This document shows positions 58,701 to 64,000 of a DNA stretch of 64,000 nt, piece by piece. Made by a program: the position numbers and the translations under genes. The stretch covers positions 24,670,504 through 24,734,503 of the forward strand of contig OZ037765.1 in NCBI GenBank assembly GCA_964035545.1. The letters run 5' to 3'. The number at the start of each line of letters is the position of its first letter. Position 1 is the first letter of the stretch. The notes below the pieces were generated by a model. It was not told where the DNA came from. It did not search any database and worked only from the letters and a program-made list of their open reading frames with translations. The DNA comes from Bugula neritina. Taxonomy: Eukaryota; Bryozoa; Gymnolaemata; Cheilostomatida; Bugulidae.

Positions 58701-61700
58701 ACTACAGATTTAAACCAAGAACAACATCATTCAAAATTAAATAAATTTTTTCAACAGAAATTTAGAATAATTTTCAGATAACTTCAACTAATCCTTCACA
58801 CCTGAAGTAAGCAAGAGGGGAGCCGTCACCAAAGTCAACAGTCATGCAGCAATCTACACACTCTGAGTCTAGAGAGATAGAAAACAGCTTGGGTTTGCCA
58901 GGTATGGTGGTACTAGAGGTGGATAGAGTGGAGGGGGATAAGTCTGCAGTGTGCTGGATGGTGAACAGAGCTGACACTAACTCATGGCTCAAGTCATTCT
59001 CAACTCGGACTGTCACATTATAATCACCTGCCTGAAGTACAGAGGAGACATCAAAATAATATTATATTATATATATAAAATTATGTATATACTATAATAT
59101 TATATATAACTGTATCCAACACCCAAATTTAGTGCTATTATTCAACTTGCTATGCTAAAATGATAAAAAAAATAGTAAAAAGGTAAAGTAAATAAGAATT
59201 ATATTATATTGAATTATATTAACTAATATAATAAGGTATCAATATGCTGTTAATAGCCAACAAAAAATCATGAAAATGCATGAAAAACATCTCTTGACCA
59301 TAATTTCTTTTTTACTCCATAAATTTTTAAAAAAGAAACGAAATGTTTTTGCCATTGAATTTTGCTCTAGTTTATTGAATTTCAATTCTCGAACTGTACG
59401 AAATGATTGATGGAATAAATATATAATAGGCATATATACTTTAATAATATTAACTTAATATATATGCTCCAGAATTTTCTAGTTAATTAACTACAAATTT
59501 TAAATTGATGAAAATTGTGGTTTTATTTTTTGCTATGGAAAAAAATGAAAGCATAGATATGTATTATAGCTGAGTGAAAAAATTATTAGTGATTTCAATA
59601 GCTGATGTTTTGCCCAATGAAACTATTTAGTTTTCAAAAAAATAAAATAACACTTTTTTCTTACTTCTGACATTGAAACTATGATAGGAGATTCATCATA
59701 TGTAGAGACGTTAACCATGCCACTGCTCAGGTTTTCTGTGTATACTTCATACCAAGCTGGTGACCCTAAAAGTAAATTGTTGATTTAATAAGTCAGAAAT
59801 TTCAAACATAGTTATAATGCCGCTGTATTCTAAACACAAAGTACTTTTGCTCCTAAATAGAGTCTGAGTAATTTTATAGTAAGCGGTAGCCAACTTTTAC
59901 ACAAGTATGATTAGAAATTCCTGAGCTTAAAAGAACCATTAATATACCTTTAGATTTTCGAATATCATAAATTATGGGGCGATTCATAGGCAGAGTATAG
60001 GTGTGAGCCCGAACTCCAAACCTCGGGCTAGCATTTTGAGGAGTAAGAGGTTGCCAAAGTACACTCATAGAGACGTTCTCTATAAGCTCTACACTATTCA
60101 TCTACAACAAAAATTTATTACAATAGAAATATAGCTTTACATGCATACATATCAACGCCCACCACCACATATATGAACATAAATACAATAATTGCCAAAA
60201 ATGCATCAATAACGGTTGCATAAAAACACAAATTATATTATGTAACTTTGGTTAGGTTTCCTAAACTTGCTGAACTTAACCAGGCAATAATGATAACAAA
60301 TTTTGCTCTTGTATTTATTATTAGGAAGCACAAAGTAAATTTAAGAATTTGATATACCTGCAGCGGAAAAAACACATTTGATGCTAAATTATTTAGCTTC
60401 ACAGAGCCCAAGTATACTCCAGGCTGTGCAAAATCAAAGGAATACGTCACAGAGTTGTTATCAAGTGGTAGTAGCTGTTCCTCTACGAAGTGGCCATCAC
60501 CGTAATCAACCATTATCGATAGTGTTGTGGGGTAATCAATAAGAATGCCATTATACAGCACTTCCACTATTAGAGTATCTGCATTAAAAACAAGCTGCTC
60601 AATGAAACATCCTAACAAGTAATTGACCTGCAAGAAATCCTTTAAAAGCATCAGTAAAAGAAAACTTTGGTATGGTGGATTCCTACATCTAAGAGCTTAT
60701 TTTAAAATCATAGGGAGATCTGAGTTAGTTTTGATAATTCTTAATTCGAGATAACTTTATGTCTAGACTGTATTGCCTTTATTTGGAACATTTACCATAG
60801 AAAGTTACTATAGCCATTGGTAGAGGTCATTGAAGCAAACATATGTATGCAGTTATTAATAAATAACTTAATCATTGTATGGTTACTGTTTTACCATGTT
60901 TCCTTTTACCAAAACAGAACAGAGTGACATGATCCACATCACTGAAATGAGGAAAATAAAAAAATATTTACTTTCTATTAAGATTCATCATCACTATTAA
61001 TTATAAGTTTTATTTGCTTTACGGACTTGATATAGCAATTTTGAATTAACTAATAAGCATTTATTTCCTTGGTCATGCAGAGAGAGCACAACTATAAATT
61101 AAGTCAATTGGGCCACAAAAAATATAAATTATAGTATAGATGTGGCTTGCATGGTTATAAATATAATGATGAGTTTATATGCATAAGAAAGAGAGTGTAA
61201 ATAGGAGGGAGATGCAGTAGGGTATAATGTAGCTAAGGAGAGACTATGAATACATAAATTAAGAATTTTTTAAAGTGTAAGAGTGTGTGCCCAACCCAGA
61301 AGCCAGGATTGTGGAGCACCACCAGCCCCATACCCTCTTTGAGAGGCCTTATCCCCCCTCTCAGAGCAAAACTAACCAAAACACATTAGTGCACTAACCC
61401 ACAGGCTGTTCGGGTAGACAACTACTCAATAAGTCAACAAACAAATGCAGACTATCAAATACTGATGTAACAAACAAACATACCTGGGAATTTAATAGGA
61501 GCGTTAGTGATAACTGTAAACATTCCTTCTCTAACAGGTTTCTGTACCCATATATCATAGGTCATTGTGATAGCTCCCATTAGATTGGCTGCTAGAACAG
61601 TTATTGTGTAGTTCCCAACAACAGTGTAAGTATGAAACTGAACTGACTTCAATATTTCTAAAATCATATAAAATACAAAATGTATTGTAAATGGACCAGT

Positions 61701-64000
61701 AAAACATAAAAGAGATATTCAGGTAAATAACTCTGGATCATAATTGTTTCATTTCTGCTGTTGAAGTTTAGTTGTCCAAGGAGACTCAGGGGCGTAATAA
61801 GCATAATTGTTAAACAACTTATAGAAATTAACAAATTAATAACATAAAAACTGTAACAAGACATTTGAGTGTCTATAACAGGTCACAAATTTTTAGCTCA
61901 TTGATATACATTTGCCTATAAATTACCACTTTCAAGCAAAAAAGATATTTTAACCCACACTTCAAAAAGATAAACATTTACACATACATATATAGAACAG
62001 TTGAGAGATTATGTTTTTAGACAGCATTAAAACTACATTATTTAATGGACTACATTCATGAGATTTGTGGAAAGACTTCTATATTTCGATTCTTCTACAT
62101 CATACAAAAAATGCCTGGCAAAAATTTTCACATAAAAATTAAGCTACTAAGATATGCCATACATTTTATTAAAGGGAACTCCAACTTCAGTTAATAGTAA
62201 ATCTTGATAATATGAAACAAGTTATTAATATACGAGTGAATATTCAACTGTACCTAATGAAGTAAGACAACTTCAAAATTTAATTAAACAACAAATATAA
62301 TTTTACCCTGTTGCGTTAATTTTACTGGTAAGCTTGCATCTCCGTATATATAAGTCACATTTACATCATCACCTTTCAACATTGACACAGATATATTGAT
62401 TGGTTCATTTACTACGGCATGGCTGGGTATGACCTACAAAACATAAGTGCTTATTCTAATTTGAGAGTAACTGGCAAAGCAAAAATCTTAACATACTAGG
62501 AAGCAGGGTTGGGGTCAATTACATATGAATGTAATTAATTACAATTACAATTACCCCAACCCGACTAGGAGGCATGTTTTACAAAAAAAGATAAGCGTTT
62601 TAATGGGTCTCAACATAAACAAACAAAGTCTAACACACAATCTATTACTAAACATTCATCACCAAATTTTGTAAACTTTTATCTAACTTACTTTTGCAAC
62701 ATATAACAAAGTTTTTTTTACAGTCAATGCCTTCTCTAGCTAACCTGTAGTGATAAATCAACGATTGGCCACATCATTTCCTTGACAGCATTAAGTACAA
62801 CATGCTGCCCAATGGGATTGGTTAAAATAGTTGTGACGTTGACAGTCTTAACCTCTTCATAGTCATAGACATATTCCACTCCGAATTGAGCTGATGAAAT
62901 TTTCATCTGGTTGCCATCTCCACCATATATTAACATAGTTATCTGATAAATTAAAAAATATGTCTTGTTACAGTTATAATCAAACAACATGCAGCCAAAA
63001 TTTATGAAAAAGCATCAACCATAAATTTGAAAAGCGAAAAAACTTGAAAAAAAAACTTGAAACTTAGTTTCAAGTTACTTCCTTCTAAGACTTGAAAAAA
63101 ACTCTGTAAAATTTCCCTATTAACTTGAAAAATCAGAGTTTTCAAAACATTACACAACAAAATTTTGTATTAGATATATTTTAACTGGATTAACCAAAAA
63201 TATCAAATACCAAAGTTAATTATTACACAATTAAATTTGTATATGAAATTAATTTTCCAACCACTCATTAAATCAATCAATGCAACAACATTAAAAATTG
63301 CTTGAGGCCAATATACTCATTTTGATATCACTGAAAGGGGCAGAATTTGCTTAAGCCACTAAATTCTCTCAACCTAGTTTTGTTGGATCAGCTTGTTAGA
63401 AACATAATAACTAATGTTTGCACCCTTACATGATTGGGAATATGGTGTGATGAAACACCAGGTGTGCCATCAACTACTTTGTACCCGACACCAAAAGCTC
63501 CAACTCCGTTAAAATAGAAGTTGCTAGAGACAAGGTCAACGTGGGCAGGCATTGGAGTTACAATTATGAGAGCTATTGAGAAAGATGAAGTCTCCCTACA
63601 ACAGTGAAGTGGATGTATAGAAACAGATAAGAAATAAACATTGCTTTGCATAGAGTACATTAATGCCTTTGAGCTGAGATGTAAATGAAGCCTGTATATA
63701 TCAGATTAAATCTAATGCAATGTTCATATGTCAGTGTGAGATAACAACATGAAAATTCTATAAAAATATTGAGTACTGTTTAATGAACAGTCTTTCGCGA
63801 TATCACAAATATATATAATATCAATTGCATTGCAGTCTTTGATGTGGCAGCACAAGATATTAAGACTTTGAGTAAATAAAATTACCCCAAAGGAGATGAA
63901 ACAGTGATAGTGACATTGTAATCTCCACCAGTAGAGTAGACGTGATTTAGATTCGCAGGTAACACACTGGTCTCCACATCTCCTTCTCCCCAGTCTAAGG
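34723..64000 (-). CDS. Polycystin-1-like protein (PKD repeats, REJ, WSC, GPS, PLAT, channel), N-terminus outside window
   Basis: I trace 47 exons, all GT-AG and all in phase, giving about 2,837 residues to the TAA at 34725-34723. From N to C: about six PKD repeats (exons 63886-64000 to 58214-58422), REJ region (to about 50 kb), WSC domain (48174-47694), GPS (47141-46042), first membrane segment, PLAT (45657-45042), ten more membrane segments including a six-segment polycystin channel, then a short acidic tail with DSEDEDSADN and a last exon rich in Leu and Glu. Other exons, high to low: 62745-62942, 62307-62433, 61484-61657, 60895-60941, 60358-60627, 59948-60101, 59665-59765, 58802-59031, 57986-58104, 57484-57689, 56543-56669, 56073-56220, 55672-55846, 54730-54917, 53222-53494, 52780-52946, 52237-52402, 51607-51779, 50692-50943, 50366-50542, 49888-50148, 48814-48981, 48284-48536. 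Relatives sense mechanical or chemical cues, often on cilia or sperm, usually with a polycystin-2 partner. Which paralogue (PKD1, PKD1L1-3, suREJ) cannot be decided here. Confidence 0.93.
35227..35310 (+). mobile_element. tRNA-derived SINE fragment, family 1 (Cys-like head)
   Basis: TGTTGAGTTTACCCAGTAGT leads into a tRNA-like head with A-box TGGTGTAATGGTTAGCG and B-box GGGTTCAAA; the anticodon loop TTGCAAG fits GCA. The same leader and head recur at 57.1 kb and 58.6 kb on the other strand. The acceptor stem does not close, so it is not a tRNA gene. It ends 20 bases from the polycystin exon that starts at 35207. Confidence 0.75.
35814..39500 (-). other. Polycystin channel module exons of the polycystin-1-like gene
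   Basis: Exons 39500-39360, 39076-38905, 38503-38321, 37671-37446, 36831-36662 and 36416-35814. They encode S1 (MIIYCLFLSILAVLSS), the extracellular polycystin domain with VNLRGFLGDKTSRIMGYAVI and the hallmark YSGGGYVFDL, then S2-S6. S4 is IIKLIKVLRFNKKISLLART, with several basic residues. The pore loop reads ETCFAMMLGRFDFQKM and S6 is FMVVNMFILLNMLLSIVIES. The pore has LGR where polycystin-2 has the acidic LGD filter. Confidence 0.9.
39516..40222. repeat. 15-bp minisatellite, about 47 copies
   Basis: Unit AGTATAATAGTACAT with A/G and C/T variants (AGCACAT, AATACAT) and a few truncated units (TAGATAGTACAT). It begins 15 bases upstream of the polycystin exon at 39500-39360, so the branch point and pyrimidine tract of that intron must lie in or against the array. 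Period 15 keeps long frames open on the minus strand; these are not genes. Confidence 0.95.
40856..44525 (-). other. Membrane segments 2-5 and linkers of the polycystin-1-like gene
   Basis: Exons 44525-44418, 43907-43743, 43308-43144, 42857-42739, 42229-42073, 41490-41361 and 40962-40856. Key matches to the family: LWISIFTRPVCSRFTRLQRV followed by CCLLLLMLSMITSAMFY (segment 2), then FYSNFIVFFVSLAVIQMF (3), LPWWCRGLAWILLWLSVITC (4), and VFITQPIKVIIMAVIFSLL (5). The loop RPPNEKMLAAIRKRRLKEMN leads to S1 of the channel. Confidence 0.9.
44664..44890 (+). mobile_element. tRNA-derived SINE, family 2 (Thr-like head) with body
   Basis: The head has A-box GTGGTCTAGGGGTTAGAGCG, anticodon arm CTTGCCTAGTAAGCACG (loop CTAGTAA, anticodon AGT) and B-box GGGTTCGAGCCCC. 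About 160 bases of non-tRNA body follow. The acceptor stem cannot close, so it is not a functional tRNA. It sits in the intron between polycystin exons 45042-45323 and 44418-44525. Confidence 0.75.
45042..45657 (-). other. PLAT/LH2 domain of the polycystin-1-like protein
   Basis: Exons 45657-45497 and 45323-45042. After the first membrane segment (LYTLLAVWARHADRKD) the reading DKYLYEVRVTTGSRSGAGTK, then VCLVVSGEWDE, then LQYVRVWHDNSGPSEHGSWF and KYPFVANRWLAVEEEDGE, is a canonical PLAT domain in the first cytosolic loop, likely binding lipid or protein partners. Confidence 0.95.
46042..47141 (-). other. GPS autoproteolysis motif and first membrane segment
   Basis: Exons 47141-46912 and 46204-46042. 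The motif reads TVGCYFYDEQTNSMSSKGC, then VECFCNHLSTFASGFLV. The HLS tripeptide matches the HL(S/T) cleavage site of GAIN/GPS domains, so self-cleavage is expected. VIFITLSIIAVLYTLLAVW is the first membrane segment. Confidence 0.93.
47694..48174 (-). other. WSC domain of the polycystin-1-like protein
   Basis: Exons 48174-48043 and 47861-47694. The first half is ERGEYYGCFKNVDTEALKED with TCIDTCSAQG; the second is FSFAGIPSVGKCYCLRDVEQ with CSSPCFEQNLLPCDG and SYSVYSTG. The conserved cysteines and the YGCF, G-x-C-Y-C and SVY elements fit the WSC family (putative carbohydrate binding). It lies C-terminal to REJ and just before GPS; in vertebrate polycystin-1 the WSC domain is near the N-terminus. 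Confidence 0.85.
49484..49636. repeat. Long imperfect hairpin, about 65-77-base arms
   Basis: GAAAGTTGTTAGAAGCAGCA at the left is matched by the reverse complement at the right (49636 back), with a perfect core GCAGCACCAAGTTGGTGGTC. The right arm has a 12-base insertion. The spacer is about 12 bases. It lies in the intron between polycystin exons 49888-50148 and 48814-48981. It looks like a small foldback/MITE, though a hairpin RNA is possible. Confidence 0.8.
50230..50348. mobile_element. hAT-like transposon end (fragment)
   Basis: On the minus strand from 50348 the sequence starts CAGGGGTGGACAACTGGGGG, followed by CCCCAGGGCCACCTGTGGCC. This matches the well-known CAGGGGTGG…GGCC… hAT terminus. 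The partner end is not certain. It lies 18 bases from the donor of the polycystin exon 50366-50542. Confidence 0.55.
54913..55332. repeat. 22-bp minisatellite, about 19 copies, carrying a 3' splice site
   Basis: Unit ACACCTGTCAGTATAATATACT with A/G variants. Read on the minus strand each unit ends TATACTGACAG|GTGT. The first unit contains the acceptor of the polycystin exon 54917-54730, whose first four bases (GTGT) belong to the repeat. TACTGAC is also a plausible branch site. Confidence 0.95.
57098..57245 (-). mobile_element. tRNA-derived SINE, family 1
   Basis: The minus strand reads GTTGAGTTTACCCAGTAGTC, then CGTGTGGTGTAATGGTTAGC, an anticodon arm with loop ATGCAAG (GCA), B-box GGGTTCAAATCCC, and a short AT-rich tail. 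The best copy of the family in this window; in the intron between polycystin exons 57484-57689 and 56543-56669. Confidence 0.75.
58638..58712 (-). mobile_element. tRNA-derived SINE, family 1, internally deleted
   Basis: The minus strand keeps the TGATGAGATTACCCAGTAGT leader, GTGTAATG of the A-box and the CAAATCCCAGTGG B-box side, but lacks the anticodon arm. Confidence 0.65.
62506..62562. mobile_element. 57-bp foldback MITE with 11-bp target duplication
   Basis: It starts GGGTTGGGGTCAATTACA and ends TTACAATTACCCCAACCC, inverted copies. The left flank ACTAGGAAGCA and right flank ACTAGGAGGCA (one base after the element) match at 10 of 11. In the intron between polycystin exons 62745-62942 and 62307-62433. 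Confidence 0.65.

Larger units (their letters stand above)
58214..64000 (-). other. PKD repeat region of the polycystin-1-like protein
   Basis: Signature blocks: LDWGEGDVETSV with GGDYNVTITVSSPLG; ITMLIYGGDGNQM with VYDYEEVKTVNVTT; VTYIYGDASLPV with YTVVGNYTITVLAANLMG; IMVDYGDGHFVEE with SFDFAQPGVYLGSVKLNN; EAGDYNVTVRVENDLS; and TVDFGDGSPLAYF with HTYLEEGAYDLSVTLKN. These Ig-like repeats (YxWDFGDG / GxYxVxVxxxN) number about six here and continue beyond the window. Exon 60941-60895 is only 15 complete codons but is required by the phases of its neighbours. Confidence 0.88.

Noticed and set aside
61280-61410. GC-richer block in an intron (GTGCCCAACCCAGAAGCCAG…) that looks like a dispersed repeat.
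   Set aside because: No terminal repeats, tRNA-like boxes or coding frame could be shown, so it is not called.
61664-61864. Open minus frame (ITPLSLLGQLNFNSR) between polycystin exons.
   Set aside because: No suitable splice sites, and the exons on either side already join in phase across it.

Overview
The window is animal nuclear DNA: AT-rich, with long introns, GT-AG exon structures, tandem repeats, tRNA-derived SINEs and transposon remnants. Family content (class III ADH, MOCS3, MRGBP, a family-1 glycosidase, a giant polycystin-1-like protein and a mir-1/mir-133 cluster) points to a bilaterian invertebrate. A lophotrochozoan is my guess, but the species cannot be fixed from sequence alone.

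Layout. At 3-1200 (+) is the 3' part of a multi-pass membrane protein gene (TM7SF3/TMEM198-like). At 3046-3236 (-) are two adjacent microRNA hairpins that read as mir-1 and mir-133. From there to 12.2 kb I see little except a possible non-coding exon near 7.6 kb. Two phase-matched exons at 12.2-12.8 kb (+) end an unrecognised gene. At 13.3-17.0 kb (-) is a complete 8-exon GH1 beta-glucosidase/lactase-like gene (511 codons). At 17.6-23.4 kb (-) lies MRGBP (EAF7, a NuA4 subunit), whose otherwise uninterrupted reading frame is split by a 5.3-kb element with terminal inverted repeats. At 25.3-28.6 kb (-) is MOCS3/UBA4, divergent from the class III alcohol dehydrogenase (ADH5) at 29.8-34.4 kb (+). 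From 34.7 kb to the window end (-) runs a polycystin-1-like gene. I could chain 47 exons of it with every phase matching: PKD repeats, REJ region, a WSC domain, GPS, PLAT, 11 membrane segments and a polycystin channel module, about 2,837 residues, with the N-terminus beyond the window.

The genes are not functionally linked. Points worth most attention: the tight mir-1/mir-133 pair with a compensated change in miR-1; the MRGBP frame broken at a duplicated target site with no canonical splice pair that restores it; a WSC domain between REJ and GPS in the polycystin; and minisatellite arrays lying against splice sites, one of which carries the 3' splice site inside its repeat unit.

Exon boundaries were read by eye from splice consensus, phase continuity and family resemblance. 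No alignment, folding or expression data were available.
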